64,000 bases of DNA from Platanthera guangdongensis (Eukaryota; Streptophyta; Magnoliopsida; Asparagales; Orchidaceae), in the NCBI GenBank assembly GCA_039583875.1, contig CM077150.1, positions 178,068,375-178,132,374 on the forward strand, written 5' to 3'. The notes under the pieces were generated by a model. That model had not been told where the DNA came from. It saw only the letters and a program-made list of their open reading frames with translations, and ran no database searches. The stretch's first letter is position 1. Each line of letters opens with the position of its first letter. A program made the position numbers and the translations under genes. This document shows, piece by piece, positions 1 to 11,989 of this stretch.

Positions 1-3000
1 TGATGAAATCGTGGCCGTCAAACCATCGGGGACGATGAACCGATTTCGTCGGTTTTAACTTTAAGATTCGTGCATAGATTTAAATAATTTAATTAAAATT
101 TGATGAATAGTGAAATTTCTGTCACATTATTACAGCCACCTTGCATGTTAATGTTAGGCCTCTTAGAGGCATTTTCAGAACTCAGTCTCTTAATGAAAAT
201 TGTAGCCAAGGGTCTTATCGTTAATTTGCCACCCTAAACATGTGATTTGGTGTAGTGTACAGTCCTGTAGGACATTTCTCCTAGAACTGGTCCTAGGGTA
301 GGGCAGAAATTAAATTGGATGCCCAGGTCAAACCATTAATAACCATGGCCCCAAATTTTGGGCACATGCATGAATAGGGCATACTTAACCCCTGCCAAAA
401 TTTAGGAAGTTTTAGAGAACATTTTCCTATAGTTTTTGCCAAAATATCAAAATACAAATAAATGAAATATAAGGAGTTCTACACCTCCCCATGGTCCTAA
501 ATCTTGGTGGTAGGTCAGTGGGGACATCCTTGGTGCTTGATAAAATTTTCAGCACCTTGGGTTCACTGCATGTTGGGGAATCCACTAGCATGTGTTAGCT
601 TATGTTATGCCTTGGTGTGCAATTAGCAAAAATGCAAATATAGTGTATTTAGCCCAATGGTGACATGCAAAGGCCTTGGAATTATTTACAGTGGTTCATT
701 AGGTAAAATTTCATCCCTCAAATTAATCATGGAATTTTTGGAATCAAAAATTCCATTTATTGGGATTTATTTTAAATATAGCTAGTTTGAAAATAAAAAT
801 TGGAAAATAGGTTTCCCTCAAGTATAAATCCAAAAATTTTGCCAAGGCATATATAATGTCACATTTGACTTAGGAAAAATATGATCCCTCTGTTTTGAAG
901 AACTTTTGGATTAGATATCTTAAATTGCCCATTTTACCCTTATCTTATTTAATTCATGAAATGATGGATATGTACTTCAGAAAAATTTGGAATTTATTCT
1001 ACTGCTATAAAAGGGTAATATTAGTTTTGTATGAATTTCTTAGAATTAATGGATGCATTGTTAGTTGTTAAATTAATACAATGGCATTTTGGTAAATATG
1101 TTATAATGGAATTTTATAGGCCATCACACAATAAATGTTGATGATACTCTGCCAATAGTCATAAATTAGTGTTCTAAAGGTTCTATTAGTTTCCTGGAAT
1201 TTTTGATTTCATAATACCTATACTTCATTTGGAAAATGGAAATTGTATGAATTTGATATTAAATAGGAAATGGGAATAAATAATTAAAGTAAAATTATGA
1301 AACTCTATAGGCAGCAATATGTTATCAATATACATCTCAGGAAAAATTGCCTAGGTCAGAGGATGCTAAATCATAGTACTTCATGTGTAAAGTGACCTAG
1401 TGTTTAAATTAAAAGATTTAATTAAAGGACTTTATGGCCAAGAAAAATTATGAGAATTCATAGGGTAGTTCCCTTAGTCCATACCCCCCTAGGATAAATA
1501 TTTAGAGGCAAGATGCCTTAAGGTTTGGAAGATTACATTTTTAGGGTAACCATAGGACATGGTCTGCATATAACACAAATAGGTCTTGCCTTAGGGGTTA
1601 CCAGGGGATTGATTATCGGCTGAAATAAGAGAGTTCAACATGAACAACCCTGGTGGGTAGAGTTGTCTTAGTGAGGGATCAGAAGTGCAAGTCTTAGTTA
1701 GCAACTGGAGTGGGGGTCGGCGGAAGACCGTCGGTTTCCCGGTAACACCTTAAGTCACTAGGGTTGTACTAGAGCAATAAGGAGAGCTGGGGAGATACAT
1801 GGGTAGCCATCAACTAAAATAAATATCCTTGCGAAAGGGAACGCTGGGCGTAATCCCAACACAGTTCCTAGTGCCCCTTGAGAGCCCTTCACAGGGAATA
1901 CCGGGGGCAGTCCTGGGATTAACCTTAAATCTCTAAGTATAATAACCCGTAGACAAGAGTAGTTTAATAGGTTAGGACATTGTTGTACCTTCTCGCCCGT
2001 TTAGGGTTGGAGAGATTCATGGTATATGCTCACCCGTATGGGGTTTGAGGGAGTTGGTATAAAGGCACTAATGTGCGATCTCACCCGTTTTGGGGTTTGA
2101 GGGAGTTGGTACAAAGGCACTAATGTGCGTTCTCACCCGGGTTTGGGTTTGAGGGATTCAGGACGGGTTTGGTCCTGCGAGCGGGAGGCTCGGTATGAAT
2201 TACTTGCATGTGCATAAATATCGTGACGGGGCATTCGGTACTGGCCGTTCGTCACACCGATGACAGTACGGTGCACCAGGCGGTTGTGAGAGTTAGAGGG
2301 GCCAGTGGGTTGTTTTACACTGCGGTCTGGAGGACGATTCCCGATAACACACATCCGACCCAACAAGACTGACGGGTTTGTCAGCAAAGTACGTACGCGA
2401 GACTCTAGAGTGCACCTTGGACGTGCACAGAGGCGTATGAGAGGGGTCTAAGGCTTGGTAGTGTGCATACCGGTCTAGAAGCGGAGACGCCCGCTCCGCT
2501 GCTGCCGTAGCCACAGCGGTGGTACCCGAGAGTGATGCTAGCTCTCAAAAAGTGGGAACTAAAGGTCTGTGATCACAGAGTCGTTGTGTGTGAGTTGCAC
2601 TTGCCTGCGCATAAAATTGCATCATATCATTCATTCATATTAGGTCATACGCTTCATAGATCCTTATATAAATATAAATTAGTATGAGCTCTTTTATATG
2701 ATAAGTTAAAATTCCTGGAAACCTTAACTTATATATTTGTATGGGCATTTATATAAGTTAGGGTACGTTTGTGATGATAGCATAGTGGTAGTTTAGTTTA
2801 TTTACTTGTTCATATTACTGTTCTTTACTTTCCTTACTGCACTGCTCTTACTTATTACTTGTACCGTACTTAGAATTGCCAGGGTAGAATTACATTACTT
2901 ATTACAACTCTAGTTAGATATTGTCACCTGCTTCCACTTTGCTACCCTTTGTTGTCCTCCGCTTCGTCCTCCCGCACGGTGCCTAGGAGCTGCGGGGCGG

Positions 3001-3518
3001 GGAGGTGCGGAGGAAACGACTTAGTCTTTTTGACTAATGGTCGGTGACCAACTATTTTTAGGAGCCCGTGGAGATGGAGCACCAGCACGTCGAGGAGGCA
3101 GGACATGAGGAGCAGATACCGCTTCAGCAGGCTACTACCACTACTGTGCGTCCTCAGGTGGGACGAGATCTGATGTTCTAGTGTACCTTCCGCATTATTA
3201 TTTTGTGAGAGAGTGACTTTGATGTACTGGGCATAATCCCTTTTTACTCTTTCATTTGTACTCTTCTGTGGACTATTGTGATGTACTTTTCATTTCATGT
3301 ACATGATTGTACTATGTGGCTTGTGGACTGATGGTTTTATATATACAGTTTTACTTCTTTCTTCTCATATTGGCCTACAGGTTAAATGATCGTACTAGCC
3401 GGCAGAATCGGCGTGTTGCGGTGTCGACTAACCCGTGAGTTAGTGCCACCGTAAGACGGCAGTTCTGGGCATAAGATCCGGTAGCCCTCCTTGGTAAGGG
3501 GGAGGGGGGGGTCTTACA
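1..3518 (+). repeat. Ty3/Gypsy LTR (3' LTR or solo LTR), left end outside window
   Basis: This stretch aligns in order with the LTR at 28234-35626. Shared blocks include 'ccttgcgaaagg' (about 1830 and 34077), 'gagagcccttca' (about 1880 and 34130) and 'cggtgcctaggag' (about 2976 and 35078). The right end is '...gtcttaca', matching the LTR end at 35626. No primer-binding site follows at 3519, so this is a 3' LTR or a solo LTR. The first roughly 1.4 kb of the LTR lies left of the window. The two copies are clearly diverged, so they come from different insertions. Short ORFs here (for example near 2133-2514) have no family signature. Confidence 0.75.
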
Positions 3519-3826
3519 CTTAATGTTCTCAAACATAATGCAATGATGATTATATATTTATTAATCAAAAAAAATTGATGAAAATAAAACCTAGTACTGA
3601 TTTTACAAATTAAAATGATTTCAAATTTTTTGTAAACTAGAGAAAATACTTGAACAGTCATAATACTTCCATTGACATCCTTTAGCAATTTACTTTTCAG
3701 GATTTGGATTTGAATGCAGCAGGTATTTACTTAAAAGTAAGTACATTTGCTCAAATTTAAAAAAAAGTCAAATAACAATATAATATCAATACTAAATTAG
3801 GAAAGTTAATTCCGGAATTGTTGCAG
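3519..3826. other. intronic or flanking DNA between Gypsy LTR and first visible B3 exon
   Basis: AT-rich sequence with no gene. A 22-nt segment at 3701-3722 is bounded by AG and GT, but its reading phase does not fit the exon at 3827. I read the whole stretch as intron of the B3 gene, whose 5' exons would lie left of the Gypsy insertion. Confidence 0.4.
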
Positions 3827-4907
3827 CAATCTATTGTTGGGTTGAGATTTCTGCTACAGAAGGAACTCAGGAACAGTGATGTCAGCTCTTTAGGAAGAAT
3901 TGTTCTTCCCAAGGTCAACTTTCACTCTACTAATTATCATTACACTACATCATATCATGCATATGGTAGCGTTCAAAAACCGCTAAAATATTTGAAAAAA
4001 CTGTTACTGTAGAGCTACGGTAGCAGTTGCGTGTGTGTTGCATCTGCTGCCGTGGTCGTAGGGTATGGTAGCGGTTACCCAATATATTGTGGTGTCCTTT
4101 CAACCGCTACTATCGGTACATCTATTGTAGCGGTTATGGTTTTCAATAGTAGCGATTATTTCATTTTACAACTACGGTTACGATACTCTATGTTAGCGTT
4201 TATGCTTGTATTTGACAATATTTATGATTTTCTCTGGTAGCAGTTATCCTCATATATAGCCACGGTTTTTATTCTCAATGACAACGATTATGATGATCAA
4301 TACAAGCAGTCCGAGAATGGACCCAAAATTCAATAGTATTCAATTTGGAGGCAAGCGTAGTGTGGACCCAAAATTCAATTACAAACGTGATTTCACAGCG
4401 AAGAGCAGTTAAAATTTTCAATGTGATCAATTACAAATGTGATTATCAATGTCATTCCCAAGCCCAAATTCAATTACATCTCGAATGAAAAATAATCCAA
4501 TTAGCTATATATTATCATCAACTAGCTAGATGACAAAAACAATTTAAACTTTCCACCTCAACCCATACATCTCGAACACTCAAATTTGTAACAAAATCCA
4601 CAGAATAAGAAATTTACTACTCTTCGATCCGTCAATTTTTCCACAAAATGAGGGGCGGAATAAAAATCATTAATAAACTCGCAAGGACTGAATGTTGTTG
4701 GTTTAGAAACACTTTTGGAACAAACAAGTTCCTGCCGAAAACTACATCACTATAGGTAAAATAATGTTCACACAGCTGAATGGACGATAGCAACTGCAAG
4801 CTCTGTTGAAGACGAGATACGACCACAAATTTAACTCCAGAACTCATTAACCAAATCGAGGTCTCCTTTAATGCTGAAAACTCTGAAGACCAACTGGCGC
4901 ACACGAA

Positions 4908-5282
4908 TTAATCAAACGCCTCATCATCATCGTCCGGAAGAGGTTGGGCGGCAGCCTCGATGAGCTCCTTCTCGTGTCTGTCATAGAAGACACACAAAAG
5001 TCAGGGCGGAAACAAAGAGAGGAAGCTAAGAATATTAAGATTTGGTTAAGTAGAAATGTCTGCTTACAGTTGTTGCTGAACAAGGTCAATGTGGAATTCA
5101 GGAGTAGCGAGAGCTGGGGACTCCACAAACTGAAGATTTGGATCCCTGAAAGATAATATGTATAATTAGAGATTTGGAACAATAAAATAAATAGAAAATT
5201 TTCCAATAATTGAGGTAAAGATGGTAGAATACCCTGTGAGTTTTCTTGCGAGATAGAGGAAAGGCTTCTCAAAATTGTAAGC
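4908..5282 (-). pseudogene. Captured 3' fragment of a RAN small GTPase gene
   Basis: Three minus-strand exon pieces with intact AG/GT borders (5233-5282, 5068-5145 and 4908-4977) encode the C-terminal end of plant [16 protein letters not shown], then DPN.QFVESPALA.PE, then an acidic tail with QPLPDDDDEAFD and stop TAA at 4908-4910. RAN is the nuclear transport GTPase; its acidic tail and the helix before it regulate binding to importin-type receptors (family knowledge). The GTP-binding part is absent, so no working GTPase can be made. The two introns are about 87 and 90 bp. DNA to about 4600 is probably the captured 3' UTR. The fragment begins exactly where the flippase fragment on the other strand begins. 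Confidence 0.85.
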
Positions 5283-5724
5283 ATGATTCAAGCTGCTCAT
5301 GTTGGTGTTGGCATAAGTGGACTTGAAGGAATGCAGGCTGTGATGGTTAGTGATTTTGCAATTGCCCAATTTCGCTTTCTCACCGAATTACTTCTCGTGC
5401 ATGGCCGATGGTCCTATCTTAGATTATGCAAGGTTAGTGTCTATTTCGACATAAAATATAGTCTATTCCTTCATAATTTTAAGTTTCATTTTCTTTTCCT
5501 CACCCATCAAATATAGTCTATTCCTTTAGAATTCTAAGTTTTTTTTTCTTTTCCAGGTCATTACTTGCTTTTTCTGCAAGAACCTTACATTCAGGTTGAC
5601 TCAGTTTTGGTTCACCTTCCACACTGGCTTTTCTGGACAGAGATATTATGATGATTGGTTCCAGTCATTGTATAATGTCATATTTACAGCATTGTCCTTA
5701 ATCATAGTTGGATTGTTTGACAAG
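5283..5724 (+). pseudogene. Captured fragment of a P4-type ATPase (ALA phospholipid flippase) gene
   Basis: Two plus-strand exon pieces, 5283-5432 and 5557-5724, are separated by a GT...AG intron. The first encodes [24 protein letters not shown], the conserved end of the P domain and start of TM5 in P4-ATPases. The second encodes [30 protein letters not shown], the following membrane region, with a GT donor after 5724. P4-ATPases move phospholipids from the outer to the inner leaflet (family knowledge). Only a small internal part is present; the phosphorylation motif and the rest of the protein are missing. It abuts the RAN fragment head to head inside the CACTA element. Confidence 0.87.
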
Positions 5725-6059
5725 GTATGATAGTTGAAAATCTCCCAAAATGATTTCATGACTGCTTCGATTGTATTAATTTTTGACATCATACTTTTTT
5801 TTTATCTCGGTGTGGTTTCTAAACTCAAATAAATGCGAATCTTTGGGTCTTTCAGTCCAATTGTCAAAAATCAGTGAAGGCACATGCCATGGGCGGTAGT
5901 TCATAACTCAAAACTAGTTTGCTACAAGGGGGAAGTAAGGTAAAATATAGCAAAGAAGTTTTGATTTAGAGTGGATGAATTAGTCTTGCTCATCCATACT
6001 ACTAGTAGATCCACTGTTTTGATTAAAAAAATGACAGCGATAAGAAATGAAGAATTGAG

Positions 6060-6560
6060 GGTTTAACTTGTAAGAGGCGAACTCACGAGTCACGTATCTA
6101 AGATCTCGAGAGCAGACGAGCAGCGGAGGAGAAAGACGACGACGAGGTGCGGCGGAGGCGAGAGGAGCGACGGAAACCCTAATGAGAGGCCAAGTGGGGC
6201 GGCTGTGGAGAACGAATGATGATGATCGAGACTCGGGAGATATATTTAAGGCTATATATTAATATTATATTGTATTTAAATATTATTTTTAATAATAATA
6301 TATATAAGGTATTATTTAATAGTAATAAAAAAATTCCATCGGACTCGCAAGCTCATGAACAAAGCTTATTACGCTCAAGCTCGACTCAAAAGTAAGCTCG
6401 AACAGATATGTTTGTTGTGGGTCGTCGACCACTTTTTTAGTAGTGAGATATGATGCCTCTCAAGTCGCAAGAATCTCAACTCTGAAGTCTCCTCAGTAGC
6501 CAACTCGCCGCTCGCCTCACTCCGGCGACTCCGCAGCCGCACTCGGTCGGTCGTTCAACA
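6060..6560. other. GC-rich segments inside the CACTA element, possibly further captured gene pieces
   Basis: Two GC-rich islands (about 6080-6240 and 6410-6560) stand out from AT-rich DNA. On the minus strand the first contains 'ttagggtttccgtcgctcc' followed by Arg/Ser-rich triplets, which looks like the 5' leader and first codons of a plant gene. I cannot identify the source gene. They may be extra captured exons, or the 5' end of one of the two genes already found. Confidence 0.3.
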
Positions 6561-7434
6561 AGAAAGCAAAAAAAAACTCTAAAAGTGGGATGACGATGAG
6601 ATGACGTGAAATGAAAAAAATTGAACTGAAATGCACGTAATAGATGCAGACCGGGTTGGAATATTGATGGCCTAATTAATTAAGGATATATTTTATACAT
6701 TAAATGAATGGGATATTTTATAAATTAGGGTGTGGTAGCGTTTATAATATCTAGTAGCGGTTGTACATGCAACAATAAATTTCTATTGGTAGCGTTTTTA
6801 TAACTGTGATAAAATAATTGATACTGTAGGGATGGTATGTTATAGGAGCGTTTATTTTTTTACAGTTGCGATTATGAACGCTACCATAAATATCTTTTGG
6901 TAGCGTTTACATAACCGCTACAAACTAAGCGCTACCAAATGCATGATATGGTGTAGTGTTATCTTCGATTTGTTACTTTTACTTATAGTTATTATTTTTA
7001 TTAATTAGATTATTTTGATTATTTTTTAATTCAATATATTGATGATAAAGATGATGTTTTCTCTATCTTGTTATCTCTGAAAAGTAATTAAATGATATAT
7101 AATAGAGAGAGACAGAGTCACACCTTCCTGTTCTTGTGGCAAGAGAAGGCATCTCATTGCTCATGCATGACTTCGTTAATTCTCGATTGTGGGAATTCAA
7201 ATACAGGTACAATTCGAATTTTTTTTTATAAAAACAAGCAAAATATGTTTTAAATTTTTTTTATATAAATGATTGTTTTGATAGCAGTGTTGATATTTGC
7301 ATACTGGTTTAGAATTTCAAAGCATTAAAGAAATATAATTACATGAATATTAAGATGAACATAATAACATAATCATTAAATGAAAATTGAAGAAAAAAAG
7401 TCTAGGGTGCCTAAAATATTCTTCATATAAAAAA

Positions 7435-8169
7435 GGCGACTGTTATCAGCACTTCAGGTTTGGCTATTAGCACTAGAAATTAGGTATTTTATTTTCCTCC
7501 CCAAATAGATAATCACAAGTCATTATTTTCCGCCTCTTTACTGTTCCACTTCTTGCTTTCACAAGTTTCGTTCCTACTATGCCGCAAGGGTTTTGCCTCC
7601 TCCTCGCCTGCTAGGGCTCCACCTGCAAGGTATTGATTTAGCTTAAAAAAGTTGATACAAATGCATGCACTAACACCAACTTCGACTGCCCTTAGTAGAT
7701 CCCGAGGGTTCTCATTCATCCCATTCTACCATTTGTCTCATGTTTCCATCAATTCTTCTCTCCACAGTTATTGTTGCAATGTTTCTCACCACTTTGGTCG
7801 CATGCGTGGACATATATTAAACTATTCAACATTTACCCCACTTCCAATTACTCCAGAACCAACGTTACTAATTTTCTTGAATCTCATTGACCTAGTAGAA
7901 CCCCACTATGTCCGTAAATACTCTCCAAAACAGGCAGCGAAGCTAGCACTCCATTGAAGACAACAACAACTTTTGATGATCACGACATTTAATTGTTAAA
8001 TTTTGCTTACTATTAACTACCATGTTCTCTATAATATTACATTTTGCTAACTCTAGGTAATGTTATGGACTTTTTAAATATTTGAGAATAAGAATGAATA
8101 TGTTAAAAACTATTTTGCGAATACCAAAATTTCAAGACAACCAATTTAGCAGTGCTGATAACAATCGCC
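7435..8169. mobile_element. Small terminal-inverted-repeat DNA element in intron of the B3 gene
   Basis: The left end ggcgactgttatcagcact and the right end, read in reverse complement ggcgattgttatcagcact, match at 18 of 19 bases. The interval is 735 bp and lacks a transposase. Both sides are flanked by a run of A (AAAAAA), so the target duplication cannot be defined. The interior minus strand (about 7513-7719) has a short open frame that I cannot assign. The family (Mutator-like, hAT or other) is open. It lies between B3 exons 7106-7206 and 8429-8475. Confidence 0.65.
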
Positions 8170-9303
8170 AAAAAATTCAATAGGAGTTATAACACATTCA
8201 AAATTGTGGGGATGCCTTGAATAATAACCATTCAGTTGGATTTTCTTTTCTTTTTTTGAAGTATGTTGCAGTATTGTGTACTATTATTCAACAAAATATT
8301 TTACTTAGCAATGCAGAGTATATTTTCCCAGAAAGATGGAAATTCGTATTTATAAGTCAATGATCTTTGCTATGAAGTACTTCCACTTTAGACAATTCTC
8401 TCCAACTCTTTATTCTGTTTTATCATAGGTTTTGGCCTAATAACAAGAACATGATGTACATATTGGAGAACACCGGTAATCCCTGCCTAACTAAATGAAT
8501 ATATCTTCTCGCCTCTTCAGTAGTAGAAGTTTGTCCCGTCTCTTTTGATCATTTGATTTTAGCGCATTTTGTGAAGAGCCACAACCATCAACTAGGAGAC
8601 TTCATCATGCTCTGCAAAGATGATGATAAGGATAGATATGTATATATCTCAATCTTCACATCAATCTTGTTAACTTTGGCTCTATTTGGTACTCTATTTT
8701 TGTATTGATTTGCCTTTTTGGATTACATCACCGGAACATGAAAGAGTAATGATAACCTCTCTTTTTTTTAGCTCTGACGAGGTATGAATTGTTAAAACAT
8801 CCACTTTGAGCTTCATTTACCACAGAAGGGAAGGAGATCAATTTTTCATGTGAGCTCCATTTTGGCTAGAGCCATATGCATACTTCTCTCCTAAATAAAA
8901 GCCTTAGAGTGATCCTCTCAACTCCACTGCACAATTAACTAACATGATTTCACTCCAGGTTATTTGCGCCTAGGACAAGACAAAGGAGGAGCTGCGGCTC
9001 GCTCCCTTGCCCATGGAAGACGAGATCTTTAACTGCATTGTGTCGGGTATATTGGCGGCGAGAGAGAGATACACTGATCTCTATCTGTCGTTGGCGGACG
9101 ACATGAACATGGCATTTGGTCTCAACTGTGGCTTCCCCGGAGAATTTGTTTTGAGTTATCCAGATGAGATGTTTCGGAGCTCCTCGACAGAATTGATATT
9201 GAAATTGGGGTCAATGGGTAGCTTGTCATTGGATGTGTACTCTACTGATGCCCTCATATTGAAAACTATCAATATCAATGTTTCTTGCCTTTGGGGTGGT
9301 TAA

Positions 9304-10325
9304 TCAGAAGGAAGACATGAGTGGAAATGTAGTTTGCAATGTAGTAATTAATAAGATACAGTTCTGCTTGCTTATGTTGAAAATGAACTTGAAAAGAAAA
9401 TGAAAAAAAGAGACTTCTGATGCAAACAGGAGGGTTTATTAGCCTGATATGATGCTAGTTTTCAGCATAAGATTTTCAATTAACTAGAATTTCAATGCCA
9501 TGAAGAATTGTATTTGAGTGGAAGCAAAGTTGAAATTAATATGAATCATTAATCATGTAGGTGCAATTTTTTGTGTATTAATATTTGAACACCATTATTT
9601 AGTAACAAGAGAAATATTTATACACTACCAATAGCTTTTAGAAACTAAAATATGTATGGACAAATTAAGCAAAAATAATTTTATATAAAACAATCACATG
9701 GTATTGACGTGCTTCGAGTTTTAGGTCATCCCCAAGAGGGAACATCCTCTGTAGTGGCAGAGAAAGTCACATCCTTTCACGACCTGCATTTTCTCTACAT
9801 TTAAACAATATATCAGAGTCATAGAAAACAAGTGTCATGATGTCATGCCGTGTAGGGGATAATTGCAGGCGCTCAGGCTAGAACTCGAACCAACACATAA
9901 TATGAAATCTTCAAGTTATTTTGAAGAAACTGCAATTTAAGTTAAGTTTTGATAGTCGTATCCCCCGGATCAGTGGATCAACTAGTTCACAAGTGAAAAC
10001 ATGAATATACGCTGCGAAAAATAGTTTGTTTATATTGATTAACATCCTACATGAGCAAAAACATCTAAATAGGATAACTCATGATATGCATACCTCTAAA
10101 TTTAACATAAGTACAGAAATAACTTTTACGTTCGTTAAAATATAATGGCTTTGGTTAAAAGATGTTATTCATTAGCCAAAATGATAGTTTTATACTTTAA
10201 AATAACTAACATGCAATCATAACATAAAATCTTCTCAGAGAGCAAGTAAACTAACAATTCAATCAAAAATTAACTTAGCAGCTAGCAAGTACTTAATATT
10301 CCACACAAAAATCTCTAGTGGGCGT
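9304..10325. other. Flank downstream of the B3 gene, no gene seen
   Basis: AT-rich DNA holding the presumed 3' UTR of the B3 gene and then the left flank of the Athila insertion. No convincing ORF or repeat was recognised. The last five bases (10321-10325, ggcgt) are the left target-site duplication of the Athila element. Confidence 0.5.
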
Positions 10326-11989
10326 TGATGTAGATTTTATAAGTTTTGAAAAATATCCAAACTAAACTCTCAACTAGGCAAGTGCACCTATCGAAACTTA
10401 GTATAGGAAATATCGTATTTAAACTCGGGGACCGTTGAGTATTTGTACTCACAAGGACGAACTATTATTTTATCGATCGGAAAATTGGTTTTTGCGAAAA
10501 CGAAAACAAACGTTAAATTAAGAGGAGAAATTCGATGAATAAAAGGCTAGCACTTGATCTGGAATCCCTTTGGGTTAGAATAAAATCCACGAAATTAAAG
10601 AGCACAAGCATCTAAATTATTAGCTTTGACCGCGGAGGTTTTAAAGCTACGAAGCTCCTCTCTCGAGAATACGCACTCGACTAACCTTAGGTAGATCGAT
10701 TAAGACCTCTCGGCCAGTCAAAAGACCTAAGCTTGCTTTAGGCGGTGAACCTCACTAATGGAGTTGACTCCAAGGCGGAAGAATTTTGCGTTCCTCTCTC
10801 GAGGGGTGCAAGAAATTCTCTTTATCCTTGAGTGATCTACTCGTATCCACAACCTCTCGGTAAATCTAGGATACGAATCTAAGCTCGAATAAACATAATT
10901 TGCAACTTATGAATTCGAAGAAAATTTAAATCAAAGATAAATCAAAGTTAGAAAATAGAATGCTTGCTAATTTGAGACAAAAATAAGAATTTTATTCCAT
11001 TCCAAAGTTCATCATGATCAAGTGCTAATTGGGAAATTAGCTACTCATCATGATGGGAGAATTACATGAAAGCATAAAGAAAGACATGATCAAAGAAAAG
11101 ACTTGAAAGTAAAGGTACAAATGAAATTAGAATGCAGGAAAAACAGTAAATAAAACAGCACTAAGCTCCCCAAAAATCTCCTTCTGGCCATCTGAAGCTG
11201 TCTGGAATTTATAGAAAAAGTTGCTGGGTGGTCACGCCCCTAGGTCACGCCCGTGACCTAGGGCGTGTCGGTCTCGGAACCGTCGTCTTCAAGTCCTCTG
11301 AACATTGGCGGGAAACCGCCAAAAGTCGTTAATTGGCGGGTCACGCCCCTTGGTCACGCCCGTGACCTAGGGCGTGTCTTGACGGTTGCATAAAAACGGC
11401 GGGAAGCAGAAACGGCGGGAATAACTCCGGCCGTTGTTGGATGGGTCACGCCCACGGTCACGCCCGTGACCTGGGGCGTGTCTCGAGAAAACTCCCTCCG
11501 CCTGAAACTGCAGCATTTAGTCGGTACGCTGGGCTGCCACGGGTTTCGTCACGCCCGTGACAAATTTGTCATGCCCGTGACATGTTGCAATTCAAAACTG
11601 TCGTTGACTGAAAGACAGGGCAAAGCACTGGATGTCACGCCTGGAGTACACGCCCGTGTGATGATTGTCACGCCCGTGACCTCTGGGCGTGTACTTTTAA
11701 TTGACGTGGCAGATAGCTCCTTCCACGTGCCGGGTTCTCGTCAGGATGTCACGCCCGTGACCATGTCGATCACGCCCGTGACATTAGCGTGTCCTTTTGA
11801 ACTTTCCTGCTTTTGCGCAGTTTTGTCTCCTGATCAACCCTATAGACTGCAAATTGCGATTTGCAGCCCAGATTGCCCTGAAATAAGAAATTAGAAAAAT
11901 TAAATAATAAAATTATAAAAAATACCTATAAGTTAATTTATTATTAAATAAAATATATAAAAATACTTGGACAAAAATTAGAGTTATCA
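10326..11989 (-). repeat. Athila 3' LTR
   Basis: Minus-strand LTR starting TGATAACTC at 11989 and ending ATCTACATCA at 10326. It is nearly identical to 21433-23098. A purine tract lies just upstream of it on the minus strand. It contains the GTCACG-CC-CGTGAC palindrome array at 11227-11790 and a TATAAATT box just after it. Confidence 0.95.
11227..11790. repeat. Athila palindrome array in 3' LTR U3
   Basis: Many copies of GTCACG-CC-CGTGAC, with complementary flanking arms ending in ACGCCC / GGGCGT. The first copies (about 11231-11268 and 11341-11378) have arms of about 15-17 bp. The array ends next to the TATA side of the LTR. Confidence 0.9.

Larger units (their letters stand above)
3943..6958. 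mobile_element. Non-autonomous Pack-CACTA DNA transposon (TSD TTA)
   Basis: The ends are near-perfect inverted repeats: the left begins CACTACATCATATCATGC, and the right end read in reverse complement begins CACTACACCATATCATGC. About 27 of 29 terminal bases match. A 3-bp target duplication TTA flanks the element (3940-3942 and 6959-6961), as expected for CACTA/En-Spm. Both subterminal zones (about 3960-4260 and 6725-6950) are packed with GTAGCG-type motifs in both orientations, the usual layout of transposase-binding sites. No transposase is present. The interior carries fragments of at least two host genes. The element sits in the intron between exons 3827-3913 and 7106-7206 of the B3 gene, in the middle of otherwise spliceable DNA. 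Confidence 0.93.
3827..9303 (+). pseudogene. FUS3/LEC2-like B3-domain transcription factor gene, 5' end missing, premature stop
   Basis: Five exons can be read: 3827-3913, 7106-7206, 8429-8475, 8563-8639 and 8959-9303. All have AG/GT borders and compatible phases. Together they encode a plant B3 DNA-binding domain: KELRNSDVSSLGRIVLPK, then a segment with SHLP and LWEFKYR, then WPNNK..MMYILENT, then FVKSH..QLGDFIM. This order and these exon borders match the LAFL seed-maturation regulators FUS3 and LEC2, nuclear factors that bind RY (CATGCA) elements; this is family knowledge. The last exon opens with codons for V-I-C-A and then a TAG at 8971-8973; the same frame runs on as an acidic tail to TAA at 9301-9303. 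A product would end right after the B3 domain. The consensus GD after ENT is changed to AH. Introns contain a Pack-CACTA and a TIR element, and a Gypsy LTR lies upstream. FUS3 versus LEC2 is not resolved. Pseudogene is most likely, but a short B3-only protein is possible. Confidence 0.8.

Noticed and set aside
3701..3722. 22-nt possible micro-exon of the B3 gene
   Set aside because: AG/GT borders exist, but its phase does not fit the exon at 3827 and 22 nt is too short to support.
4632..4904. 90-codon minus-strand ORF inside the CACTA element
   Set aside because: It lies just downstream of the RAN stop codon and is best read as captured 3' UTR.
11466..11894. 142-codon ORF in Athila LTR (and its twin at 22574-22942)
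   Set aside because: Antisense to the element and built from the palindrome array (repeated VTPVT); an artefact of the repeat.
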